A stretch of DNA of 17,944 bases from contig JASBSE010000288.1 in assembly GCA_030149115.1 (NCBI GenBank), forward strand, positions 1 to 17,944. The letters are read 5' to 3'. The DNA comes from Winogradskyella sp. (lineage in GTDB: Bacteria; Bacteroidota; Bacteroidia; Flavobacteriales; Flavobacteriaceae). Every line of letters starts with the position of its first letter. Positions within the stretch are counted from its first letter, which is position 1. Made by a program: the position numbers and the translations under genes. Shown one piece after another: positions 1 to 7,496 of the stretch. The notes under the pieces were generated by a model. The model was given only the letters and a program-made list of their open reading frames with translations. It was not told where the DNA came from and searched no databases.

Positions 1-1
1 T

Positions 2-271
2 AAAGATATTTTACCATCCCGATTAATTTTGAAGTTTGGAAATAAAGAAAAATCTCAAACTATAGTTTTTAATGAAGTTCTAATCACATATAACGATAAT
101 GAGATATTAATCTCTAAAGAAGATTTTTTCTGGAACTTTAATCCTAATAAGTTTGTCGATTACGATAGAACAAGCTTTACTGCCACTGTAGCGGAGAAAG
201 ATGGTTTTTCTGATCCGTTTTTCGTATCAAGAATAACTTTAGAGGACAAAATGCATTTAGAGCTACCTTAA
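2..271 (+). CDS. C-terminal end of an unrecognised protein (5' truncated by window edge)
   Basis: The reading frame is open from base 2 to a TAA at 269-271, giving 89 residues of a protein whose beginning lies outside the window. A TTG at 29 could be read as a start. However, the frame has no stop upstream of it, so a continuing gene is more likely. The fragment is rich in charged and aromatic residues with alternating hydrophobic strands (for example ETIV/EVLITY/EILI-like stretches) and has no membrane segment, which suggests a soluble beta-rich C-terminal domain. I do not recognise the family. Heparinase/alginate-lyase-like proteins with beta-sheet C-termini are common in such loci, but no motif here proves that. 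It ends 24 bases before the flippase gene and is probably in the same transcript. Confidence 0.6.
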   Translation, partial: KDILPSRLILKFGNKEKSQTIVFNEVLITYNDNEILISKEDFFWNFNPNKFVDYDRTSFTATVAEKDGFSDPFFVSRITLEDKMHLELP

Positions 272-295
272 TTTCTATGGAATAAACATCTTTTA

Positions 296-1609
296 ATGAG
301 ACTTAAAATAACAAGTCAAATACAAAAACTTCTAGATAATTATGATTTAGAAAAGTTAATAAAAAATTCTGGAAGTGTTTTTTTTAGAAGGATTTTAGGT
401 ATGGCATTAAGCTTTGTTTGGGTTTTCGCCATTACAAACCTTTTCGGACCTAAAGTATATGGTCTTGTATCTATTAGTCAAGTTTTAATTAGTTTTTTAG
501 GTGTTTTTTTTTGTTTAGGTGTTGATACTGCTTTAATTAAATTAGGCTCAATGACAAAGCATTATTCTAACGGCATGAGTCATTCTACTTTTTTAAGAAA
601 ATCGATAAACATAGTTTTAATTTCATCAGTCTTATGTACAATTACTGTTTTCTTTTTTAAAAATAGTTTAACTGTTCATGTATTTAAAAAAGAAGAGCTA
701 TCTAACTACCTAATATGGTTAAGCGTATTATCTTTTTTGTTTTTATTTCACAAGGCATTCACAAGCTTTTTAACTGTTGAGGGAAGGTTTAATCGATATG
801 GTAATTTTTACTTCTTATATCCCAATATAGGTGTTCTACTGTTTGTTTTACTTTGCTATTATTTTAAATGGCCTCCATACTTTATAATAATTGGATATAT
901 TTTATCTTATGGTATTTTTGGGGTAATTCAGCTAGTATCTTTAATTAAAATTCCTTTAAAAAAAGGAATTAGTATAGGCTATAATGAAATTTTAAAACTA
1001 TCTACACCAATGATGATTAGTTCATCTTTTTTATTTATATCTAGTTGGACTGATGTGTTAATGTTGGGCGCAATGGTAAGTGAAGAAGACGTTGGTATTT
1101 ATAATGTAGCCTTTAAAGTAGGTAGTCTGGTTTTAGTTATTATTGCCGCCGTAAATACTGTATTAGCACCTAAAATTTCTGCTTTTTTTGAAGGGAACAA
1201 CCTAGATGGTATTAGGAAAGAAGTACATAAGTCAACTAAGATTATTTCGCTTATGAGTTTGCCTTTTGTTATTCTTATAATTATATTTAGAATACCGATA
1301 CTTAGCTTATTTGGTGAAGAATTTATTGCAGGCGAAATGGTGTTGATAATTATTTCTTTGGGAATGTTATTCAATGCTATGTCTGGTAGTGTGGGGCAAA
1401 TTTTAAACATGACTAGCTATCAGAAGCAATTTCGAAACTTCACAATTATAAGCGCCGTAATTAATGTGGTTTTAAATTATTTTTTAATAAATAAATATGG
1501 AATAGAAGGAGCTGCAATAGCTAGCTTGACGTCTAATCTAATGATTAATATAATGTGTTTAATTTTTGTAAAACAAAAATTTGATTTTTATGCTTTTTTC
1601 AGAATATGA
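296..1609 (+). CDS. wzx: Wzx-type polysaccharide flippase (MOP/MATE superfamily)
   Basis: The 437-residue protein is almost entirely hydrophobic, with about 12 predicted membrane helices beginning near residue 33 and only short charged loops. This is the size and topology of the lipid-linked oligosaccharide flippases (polysacc_synt families). The N-terminal segment RRILGMALSFVWVFAITNLF, followed by GPKVYGLVSISQ, matches the usual first helix and loop of these proteins. The role is to move undecaprenyl-diphosphate-linked repeat units from the cytoplasmic to the periplasmic face of the inner membrane. The gene overlaps the next one by four bases (ATGA), so translation is probably coupled. A run of nine T at 504-512 lies in codons 70-73. 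Flippases diverge strongly, so the family is clear but the substrate cannot be read from sequence. The symbol is by function, not orthology. Confidence 0.88.
   Translation: MRLKITSQIQKLLDNYDLEKLIKNSGSVFFRRILGMALSFVWVFAITNLFGPKVYGLVSISQVLISFLGVFFCLGVDTALIKLGSMTKHYSNGMSHSTFLRKSINIVLISSVLCTITVFFFKNSLTVHVFKKEELSNYLIWLSVLSFLFLFHKAFTSFLTVEGRFNRYGNFYFLYPNIGVLLFVLLCYYFKWPPYFIIIGYILSYGIFGVIQLVSLIKIPLKKGISIGYNEILKLSTPMMISSSFLFISSWTDVLMLGAMVSEEDVGIYNVAFKVGSLVLVIIAAVNTVLAPKISAFFEGNNLDGIRKEVHKSTKIISLMSLPFVILIIIFRIPILSLFGEEFIAGEMVLIIISLGMLFNAMSGSVGQILNMTSYQKQFRNFTIISAVINVVLNYFLINKYGIEGAAIASLTSNLMINIMCLIFVKQKFDFYAFFRI
504..512 (+). repeat. T9 homopolymer inside the flippase gene
   Basis: Nine consecutive T residues encode part of V70-F71-F72-C73 in the flippase. 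A shorter T8 run is at 378-385 in the same gene. Slippage at such a tract would shift the frame early in the protein. It may simply reflect high AT content and Phe codons. Confidence 0.5.
949..970. repeat. Perfect 9-bp inverted repeat with 4-bp loop inside the flippase gene
   Basis: AATTCCTTT at 949-957 and its exact complement AAAGGAATT at 962-970 flank AAAA. It encodes the KIPLKKGI region of the flippase. The stem is AT-rich and lies well inside the gene, so a regulatory role is doubtful. Confidence 0.35.
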
Positions 1610-2172
1610 TATATGTTGTACAAAAATATAGACAAAAAATCTCTAAAAGATTTTATACTATTTTTTATAGATTTAAGTTTTTAGGAATTATAAAATGTGA
1701 AAACAAAAGCTCTATAGAAAAACGATTTAGTATTAAGACATTTAATTTTAAAAATTCAAAACTTAAAGTTTATTTAAAAAAAAGAGCCTGTATCCAACAC
1801 GACGTTATAATTCAAGGTTCAGGTGAATTAGAGATCGGCGAAAATAGTTTTATTGGGTCTTTTTCAACCATTGGGGTAAACTCAAAAATAGTTATAGGAA
1901 AGAATGTAATGATAGCTCAAAATGTATCAATAAGAGATTCAGACCACAGATTTGACGACCCAAGTACACCAATGATTCAACAGGGTATAGTTACGGGCGA
2001 TGTAATCATAGAAAATAATGTATGGATAGGCTATGGGGCAGTAATTACTAAGGGGGTTACTGTGCGGCGGGGCTCAATAATAGCAGCAAATGCTGTTGTA
2101 ACTAAAGATGTACCAGAAAATGCCATTATGGGAGGTGTACCCGCCAGAATTTTAAAATATAGGAATGAATAA
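1606..2172 (+). CDS. Hexapeptide-repeat acyltransferase (sugar O-/N-acetyltransferase type)
   Basis: This 188-residue protein has a left-handed beta-helix of hexapeptide repeats from about residue 68 to 175, with [LIV]-G-x-x-x-x spacing (for example IGENSFIG, IGKNVMIA, IENNVWIGYGAVI). It carries the catalytic-type histidine at H114 in RDSDHRF and ends with the usual GGVPARILKYR segment. It resembles WcaF/MaA-type acetyltransferases that transfer an acetyl group from acetyl-CoA to a sugar. The first 65 residues are basic and not part of the helix. It starts inside the stop codon of the flippase gene and overlaps the sulfotransferase by eight bases. Cytoplasmic acetylation of a repeat-unit sugar is the likely role, though a serine acetyltransferase-like substrate cannot be excluded by sequence alone. 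Confidence 0.88.
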   Translation: MIYVVQKYRQKISKRFYTIFYRFKFLGIIKCENKSSIEKRFSIKTFNFKNSKLKVYLKKRACIQHDVIIQGSGELEIGENSFIGSFSTIGVNSKIVIGKNVMIAQNVSIRDSDHRFDDPSTPMIQQGIVTGDVIIENNVWIGYGAVITKGVTVRRGSIIAANAVVTKDVPENAIMGGVPARILKYRNE

Positions 2173-3034
2173 AATTGATTTTCTGTGCGTAGGTGTCCAA
2201 AAAGCAGGCACAACTACATTACATAATGTTTTGGGACAACATCCTCAATTATGTCTTCCTCAAAAGAAAGAAACTCATTTTTTTAGTGATGAAGATATTT
2301 ATAATAAGGGAACATCCCATTATTTAAAATATTTTAATGATTCTAAGCCTTATAGGTTTTATGGTGAAGTTGACCCAGAGTATTCTTATTTTGTAGAATC
2401 AGCAGAGCGTATATTTAATACCTTTGGACGCATTAAAATTATATTTATACTCAGAAATCCTATAGATAGGGCATACTCCCATTATTTAATGACAAAGAGG
2501 AGAGGCTTAGAAAATCTTTCATTTGAAGAGGCAATGGACAAAGAGAGCTACAGAATAAACAATAAGAAAGATAAAATGCATTATAGCTACCGCTCTAGAG
2601 GGTTTTATTTAGAACAACTTTTAACATATGAACAATATTTTGGCAGAGAAAATATAAAAGTATTGCTTTTTGAGGAGTTCATAGAGAAAACTAAAGAGAG
2701 TGTAATTGATATTGCTAATTTTATCGGATTAAGTGATTTTGAATATGAGATAGAGAAAGTAAGTAATCCTGCATCTGAACCAAGATTTAAAAAAGTACAA
2801 AAATTCATACACAAAGACAGCAAAATCAAAAAATCTTTAGGAAGTTTAATAGGTTCAAAGGAAACTAAGCGTCGTATAGCAGAGTATTTGGAAAGTTTAA
2901 ATTTAAAAGCTTCTAATAAAAAGAAGATTACTGAATCAACTAGAAAAAACCTATATCTAACATACTATAAAAAGGAAGTAGATAATCTTGAAAGAAAATT
3001 TAACTTAAATCTTACAGTTTGGAAAAACTTATGA
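2165..3034 (+). CDS. Sulfotransferase, heparan-sulfate (NDST/HSST)-like
   Basis: This 289-residue soluble protein has the two PAPS-binding elements of the sulfotransferase fold. The 5'-phosphosulfate loop is GVQKAGTTTLHNVL (residues 10-23, Lys13 as the key lysine). The 3'-phosphate site is FILRNPIDRAYSHYL (94-108, Arg97 and Ser105). GEVDPEYSYF at 67-76 places Glu68 where N-sulfotransferases carry the catalytic glutamate. The order and spacing match the Golgi heparan-sulfate-type family rather than the cytosolic SULT type. It probably transfers sulfate from PAPS to a sugar of the lipid-linked repeat unit in the cytoplasm. The ATG at 2165 lies eight bases inside the preceding acyltransferase gene. 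Its stop overlaps the next gene's ATG (ATGA at 3031-3034). The acceptor sugar is unknown, and no PAPS synthesis gene is in the window. Confidence 0.88.
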   Translation: MNKIDFLCVGVQKAGTTTLHNVLGQHPQLCLPQKKETHFFSDEDIYNKGTSHYLKYFNDSKPYRFYGEVDPEYSYFVESAERIFNTFGRIKIIFILRNPIDRAYSHYLMTKRRGLENLSFEEAMDKESYRINNKKDKMHYSYRSRGFYLEQLLTYEQYFGRENIKVLLFEEFIEKTKESVIDIANFIGLSDFEYEIEKVSNPASEPRFKKVQKFIHKDSKIKKSLGSLIGSKETKRRIAEYLESLNLKASNKKKITESTRKNLYLTYYKKEVDNLERKFNLNLTVWKNL

Positions 3035-4299
3035 TTAAAATACCATCAAGAAACAACATTCTAGGTTTGTTCTTGATTCTAGTTTTAATTGCTATAAGTC
3101 AATTTACTATTGAGCTTAATTTTGTACTGTTAGTTACATTGTCTTTTTATTTCTTTTTAAAGCATGTCAAATTTTACAATAGGATTATTAATATACTATT
3201 TCCACTATTTCTGATTTTTGTATTAGCTATAGTAAGTGCAATTTTTCGCTTCCCAAACATAGTTGATGTATTAAAGGATTGTGTCCACTTAACAACACCT
3301 GTTTTTGCAATAATTTTTGGATATTATTTTGTAAAAAGTGCAGACCACAGTAATAAAGACACTATTATAAAATGGTTGATGCTTTACTGTTTTTTAGTTT
3401 CAGTTATACATATTGTTACGGTATATCTAAATTTAGATGATGATTGGAATACAGCAGGAATTAGGGAAATAGGGGGTAAAGGAAGCCCTGAAGAAGCATT
3501 TATATATAGTCTTTTTTTAGTTTTTTATAGAAAAAAGAAATTTAGAATATTTTCTAAAATGTTTACCAACTTATTTATTGTTGTTGTAACACTATCAATA
3601 TTATATTATTTTTCAAGAACAACGATGATTGCGATAGTTCTTTTTTTAATTTCATTTAATAGAGTTACTCAAGTAACAAAGAAACAAGTAATATATTTTA
3701 TAGGCATTTTATTTTTTATTTTAGGATTTATTGTGTCTCTTCAATTTATGGATATAAAAAGAGATTCTAAGGGGGTAGAATCATTTTTATATAAACTTAA
3801 AATAGCTCCACAAGAGATTTTTAACGCTGATATTAACATAAATGATCACACACAACTATGGGATAAATGGAGAGCCTATGAAGTAAAAAAGGCTGTTGAA
3901 ACTATGACCGAGGAAGATAGTTTCGTTCCTTTTTTTGTGGGAATGGGTGCTGGGTCTTTAGTAGATTTAGATTTTGTAGCTCCACTGAATAGAGAGGGAA
4001 TGCAATATATTCCACATATCCATAATGGTTATGGATATATTTTTTTTAAGACAGGGGCAATAGGAGTTATGATATTGCTAATGTGGATTTTTTATATGTA
4101 TACATATATTTACAAGAAGCCTCTAAATGCTGAACAAAATATATATTATGTTAGTGTTTCGGGTATAGGATTATATCTGCTTTTTTCTACACTCGTTATT
4201 AACGGTATTTATAATTTTAGACCAATAATACCAGTAATTTTAGGGATGATGTTGGCTATGACCTCTTCATTTAGTATGCAGTCTCAAAGAAAAGAATAG
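3031..4299 (+). CDS. O-antigen polymerase (Wzy-like), polytopic membrane protein
   Basis: This is a 422-residue membrane protein with about ten helices and a large periplasm-type loop around residues 240-335. That loop ends in IPHIHNGYGYIFFKTGAIG (328-345), and FVGMGAGS lies at 302-309. The SRTT at 195-198 in a helix end is also usual for Wzy/WaaL-family proteins. I chose the ATG at 3031 because it forms an ATGA overlap with the preceding stop. An in-frame TTG at 3019 would add four residues but overlaps more of the upstream gene. The likely role is joining flipped repeat units into a chain on the periplasmic face. The downstream glycosyltransferase starts one base after the stop. A second protein of the same broad superfamily is encoded at 5388-6611, so which of the two is polymerase and which is ligase is inferred, not shown. 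Confidence 0.8.
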   Translation: MIKIPSRNNILGLFLILVLIAISQFTIELNFVLLVTLSFYFFLKHVKFYNRIINILFPLFLIFVLAIVSAIFRFPNIVDVLKDCVHLTTPVFAIIFGYYFVKSADHSNKDTIIKWLMLYCFLVSVIHIVTVYLNLDDDWNTAGIREIGGKGSPEEAFIYSLFLVFYRKKKFRIFSKMFTNLFIVVVTLSILYYFSRTTMIAIVLFLISFNRVTQVTKKQVIYFIGILFFILGFIVSLQFMDIKRDSKGVESFLYKLKIAPQEIFNADININDHTQLWDKWRAYEVKKAVETMTEEDSFVPFFVGMGAGSLVDLDFVAPLNREGMQYIPHIHNGYGYIFFKTGAIGVMILLMWIFYMYTYIYKKPLNAEQNIYYVSVSGIGLYLLFSTLVINGIYNFRPIIPVILGMMLAMTSSFSMQSQRKE

Positions 4300-4300
4300 A

Positions 4301-5404
4301 ATGAAAATAGGAATTATAGGAACAAGAGGCATACCCAACCACCATGGAGGTTTTGAGCAGTTTGCTGATTTTTTTGCAGTATATGCTAAAGAAGAAGGAC
4401 ATGATGTCTATGTATACAACTCTCATCTACACCCATTTAAAGATAATAATTACAAAGGGGTAAATATTATTCATGCTTATGACCCAGAATCCAGGATAGG
4501 TACAGCCGGTCAATTTATTTATGATTTCAATTGTATAAGAGATTCTCGAAAAAGGGATTATGACATTATTTTACAGCTAGGCTATACAAGTAGTTCTATT
4601 TGGGGCTGGTTATTACCTTCAAAACCTACGGTTATTACAAATATGGATGGTTTAGAGTGGAAAAGAAGTAAGTACTCTAAAAAAGTACAAAAGTTTTTAT
4701 TATATGCTGAAAAACTTGCCATTAAAACAAGTGATTATCTAATTTCAGATTCCATAGGGATTCAATCATATCTTAAAAAGAAGTATAATAAAAACTCAGC
4801 ATACATTGCCTATGGTGCCAATGTTTTTGTGCCAAACGAAAATGCTGATTTCTCATATGAGGATTTAGTAACCAATGAATACTTCTTACTCATTGCAAGA
4901 ATGGAACCCGAGAATAATATTGAAATGATTTTAGATGGATATGTAAGAAGCAATTCAGAATACCCATTTTGCGTAATAGGAAATATAGAGTCCACACCCT
5001 TTGGAAATTATTTAAAAAAGAAATTTGGCAAACATAAAGGCATAAGATTTTTTGGCCCAATTTATGATTTAGAAACTTTAGACAACTTAAGGTTTAAATC
5101 TAGACTATATTTTCATGGACATTCTGTGGGAGGCACCAATCCTTCATTATTAGAAGCAATGGGGTCTCATTCACTCATTGCAGCTCATCACAATGATTTT
5201 AACTATGCTATACTTGAAGACGATGCTTTTTATTTTAAGTCAGCCGATGATGTATCAGAGCTCATTAATAATGAAAATAAAAAGGACAGACTTGATTTAA
5301 TTAAAAGAAATATTGATAAAATTGAAACAAAATTTAGTTGGGAATATATAAATGAAAGCTATTTAAAGTTTTTTAATACCTGTTTTAATGAGAAGAACAA
5401 ATGA
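4301..5404 (+). CDS. DUF1972/GT4-type glycosyltransferase (rhamnosyltransferase Cps2T-like)
   Basis: The protein is 367 residues and begins MKIGIIGTRGIPNHHGGFEQ, the signature GTRGIP-x-x-x-GGFE of the DUF1972 N-terminal domain in bacterial rhamnosyltransferases such as Cps2T. Further matches are NMDGLEWKR at 114-122 and FHGHSVGGTNPSLLEAM at 271-287, the latter forming the nucleotide-sugar site with a conserved Glu in the C-terminal GT-B domain. It is a cytoplasmic enzyme adding one sugar to the undecaprenyl-linked intermediate; the donor is probably dTDP-rhamnose or a related deoxysugar, by analogy only. It starts one base after the polymerase stop. The following gene begins 17 bases inside this one. 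The family is clear, but the linkage and donor are not readable from sequence. Confidence 0.88.
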   Translation: MKIGIIGTRGIPNHHGGFEQFADFFAVYAKEEGHDVYVYNSHLHPFKDNNYKGVNIIHAYDPESRIGTAGQFIYDFNCIRDSRKRDYDIILQLGYTSSSIWGWLLPSKPTVITNMDGLEWKRSKYSKKVQKFLLYAEKLAIKTSDYLISDSIGIQSYLKKKYNKNSAYIAYGANVFVPNENADFSYEDLVTNEYFLLIARMEPENNIEMILDGYVRSNSEYPFCVIGNIESTPFGNYLKKKFGKHKGIRFFGPIYDLETLDNLRFKSRLYFHGHSVGGTNPSLLEAMGSHSLIAAHHNDFNYAILEDDAFYFKSADDVSELINNENKKDRLDLIKRNIDKIETKFSWEYINESYLKFFNTCFNEKNK

Positions 5405-6611
5405 TATATGGGAAACTACATTTGGTTACCTAACATTAGTTCTATTATGTTCTATTCTGTTAGGCTATTTTTTTAGTAGTCTTGCATTTGGAATTTGGTT
5501 TGCTTTCTCCATTATTTGGATTGTTAAGACAAAACATTTCAATATTCGAAAATCAATCACTCCTTTTTTGTGTTTTAGTTTGTTTTCTTTTGTTTCAGTA
5601 ATTTGGTCTGTAGATAAGCCGCAAACAATGCATGGTATAGGAAGGCAAATTCCACTATTTCTTTTTGCAATTTCAGGCATGTTTTTGCCAAAAATATCTT
5701 ACATAGAAGCAAGAAAGATATTTAATCGATTTTCAATTTTTATATGTTGCTTAGCCCTTGTTTTAGTCATCCAAGCTGTTTTTAGATATTTTAAGTATGA
5801 GTTTGAAGGATTTTTGTACTATCATGAACTGGTATCTCCTTTAGAATTAAACGCAATATATGTGTCTTATTTGGTTTCATTTTGTTTTTTATATACGCTT
5901 CAGGATAATCAGGGTAAGGTAATTCTTAAGACGATAAAGCTTTTAGTTCTAGGGTTTTTTTTAATTCTACTATCTTCTAAAATGATATTGACCATAACGG
6001 TTTTTACATCTGCCATAATGATGTTTTTCAGAATTAAAAGAAATTTACATAGACTGATTTTACTTGGTTTTATTTTTTTAACCTCGGTATTAATTTTAGT
6101 TTTTGCAAACCCGATAAAAAATAGATTTGTTTCTGAATTTAATACGTCTTATAAACAGGTTCTTAATGAAAAAAGTTTTGAAAAAGGACGAGTTTATACT
6201 GGCATAGAGGCCCGATTATTACAGGTAAGAGTTTTTAAAGAAATAATGAACTCACCAAAAAAGTATTTATTAGGTGTTGGTTTAGATGCTTCAAAAAAGG
6301 AAATAAAAAGAATACATACAAGATTAAATACTCCTGTAAGGTTCCATACTTATAATTTTCATAATCAATATTTACAGATTTTTGCTGAACTCGGTATTGT
6401 CGGATTATTAATGCTTATTATAAGTCTTATGTTGGCTTTGAAAAGAGCATTTAAAATTAAATACTTGTTACCCTTTATAATTATAAGTATATCGCTATTT
6501 ATAACCGAGTCGGTTATATGGAGACAAAGAGGGATACTCTTTTTTGGCACACTTTATATTATACTTTTTACGTTAGATAATCAAAATGAAAGCAAAGAAC
6601 AGCCTAGATAA
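5388..6611 (+). CDS. O-antigen ligase-family (WaaL/Wzy_C) membrane protein
   Basis: This 407-residue polytopic protein has about eleven helices. WSVDKPQT at 73-80 is the typical first-loop motif of the O-antigen ligase family. The C-terminal large loop ends in FHNQYLQIFAELGIVGL (324-340), carrying the expected His325, after a GVGLD element at 296-300. These are the hallmarks of PF04932-like ligases and polymerases. The ATG at 5388 is the only plausible one, because the next in-frame Met is residue 81, beyond the first helices; the overlap of 17 bases with the upstream gene is therefore probably real. The role may be transfer of finished polymer to an acceptor or a second polymerisation. With the Wzy-like gene at 3031 it makes two such proteins in one transcript. 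Specificity is not determinable. Confidence 0.8.
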   Translation: MRRTNDIWETTFGYLTLVLLCSILLGYFFSSLAFGIWFAFSIIWIVKTKHFNIRKSITPFLCFSLFSFVSVIWSVDKPQTMHGIGRQIPLFLFAISGMFLPKISYIEARKIFNRFSIFICCLALVLVIQAVFRYFKYEFEGFLYYHELVSPLELNAIYVSYLVSFCFLYTLQDNQGKVILKTIKLLVLGFFLILLSSKMILTITVFTSAIMMFFRIKRNLHRLILLGFIFLTSVLILVFANPIKNRFVSEFNTSYKQVLNEKSFEKGRVYTGIEARLLQVRVFKEIMNSPKKYLLGVGLDASKKEIKRIHTRLNTPVRFHTYNFHNQYLQIFAELGIVGLLMLIISLMLALKRAFKIKYLLPFIIISISLFITESVIWRQRGILFFGTLYIILFTLDNQNESKEQPR

Positions 6612-7413
6612 ATATAGATATTATCTCTCTAAACGAATAGAGATTTTTTTCCATAGCCTTAAAAAGTCACAGATTAAAGGAAGAAAGCATGGTCCTAAAG
6701 TAGTCCTAAATTCTTTACCTAAATCTGGCACACACCTTTTAGAGAGTCTCTTTTTGCAGTTACCATTTATGAGGCATTGTGGAAAAAAAACACTTAGGTT
6801 AGAGACTCAAAACCCTGTTGAACCAAAACTTAAAATATTATCTTCAATTAAGAACGGACAATTTCTGCTTAGCCACATGCAATATCATGAAAAGGCTTTA
6901 GAAACTATAAATACTAACAACACAAAAATCATCCATTTAGTAAGAGATCCTAGAGATGTACTATTGTCTCACTTAAATTATATTGAGAAAATGGATACAA
7001 CCCAAAAATCCCATGGATTCATTGCTTCTTATGGCTCAAGGTTTGAAAAACTAAAAGCAATGATTGAGGGAAAAAAAGATGTATTAGAGCCATTCCCAGA
7101 AGTTTTAGATAAATTTTTAGCTTGGACAGAGTCTAATGATGTTTTGTGTGTAAAATTTGAACATTTAATTGGTCCAAATGGAGGAGGAGATAAGCATAAA
7201 CAAGAGGAAGCTGTAAAAAGTATTTGTAATCATATATCCATTGAGCTAAATCAGTATCAATTGGAAGACGTCTGTAATAAAATTTATTCTGTTAAAAGCT
7301 CTACATTTAATAAAGGGAAAATTGGTAATTGGAACAGGATTTTGAGTGAAGAAGAAAAGAAGTGGTTAAACAAGACCATTGAAAATCAAATAATAAACTA
7401 TGGTTATAAATAG
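6586..7413 (+). CDS. Sulfotransferase, SULT-like (PF00685 type)
   Basis: This 275-residue soluble protein has the full motif set of the SULT branch. LNSLPKSGTHLLESLF (41-56) is the PAPS 5'-loop. LLSHMQYH (94-101) has His97 in the position of the catalytic histidine. LVRDPRDVLLSHLNY (118-132) is the 3'-phosphate site with Arg120 and Ser128. FNKGKIGNW (241-249) matches the C-terminal K-G-x-x-G-x-W adenine-binding motif. It differs in type from the NDST-like enzyme at 2165, so the two enzymes probably act on different acceptors or positions. The gene overlaps the ligase-family gene by 26 bases. That overlap looks real, because the next Met is residue 62, inside the fold. It closes the tightly packed block; an 83-base gap follows. 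The acceptor is unknown; a cytoplasmic sugar of the lipid-linked repeat unit is most likely. Confidence 0.87.
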   Translation: MKAKNSLDKYRYYLSKRIEIFFHSLKKSQIKGRKHGPKVVLNSLPKSGTHLLESLFLQLPFMRHCGKKTLRLETQNPVEPKLKILSSIKNGQFLLSHMQYHEKALETINTNNTKIIHLVRDPRDVLLSHLNYIEKMDTTQKSHGFIASYGSRFEKLKAMIEGKKDVLEPFPEVLDKFLAWTESNDVLCVKFEHLIGPNGGGDKHKQEEAVKSICNHISIELNQYQLEDVCNKIYSVKSSTFNKGKIGNWNRILSEEEKKWLNKTIENQIINYGYK

Positions 7414-7496
7414 AGCATTATTTATTGTAAGAAGCCCCTTTCTTTTCTATATATTAGCGTTTTTACTATAAGAGATAATTAAAAAAATAAAAGTAT

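Noticed and set aside
1099..1410. Open frame of 103 codons on the - strand
   Set aside because: It lies wholly opposite the flippase gene; its composition reflects the complement of hydrophobic codons rather than a real protein.
7400..7471. Tiny open frame of 23 residues with a hydrophobic core after the second sulfotransferase
   Set aside because: It overlaps the end of the sulfotransferase gene, is very short, and shows no start signal or family resemblance.
7414..7496. Possible terminator and promoter in the 83-base gap before the MBOAT gene
   Set aside because: No inverted repeat followed by T-run and no TAnnTTTG element could be found; it may simply be an internal operon spacer.
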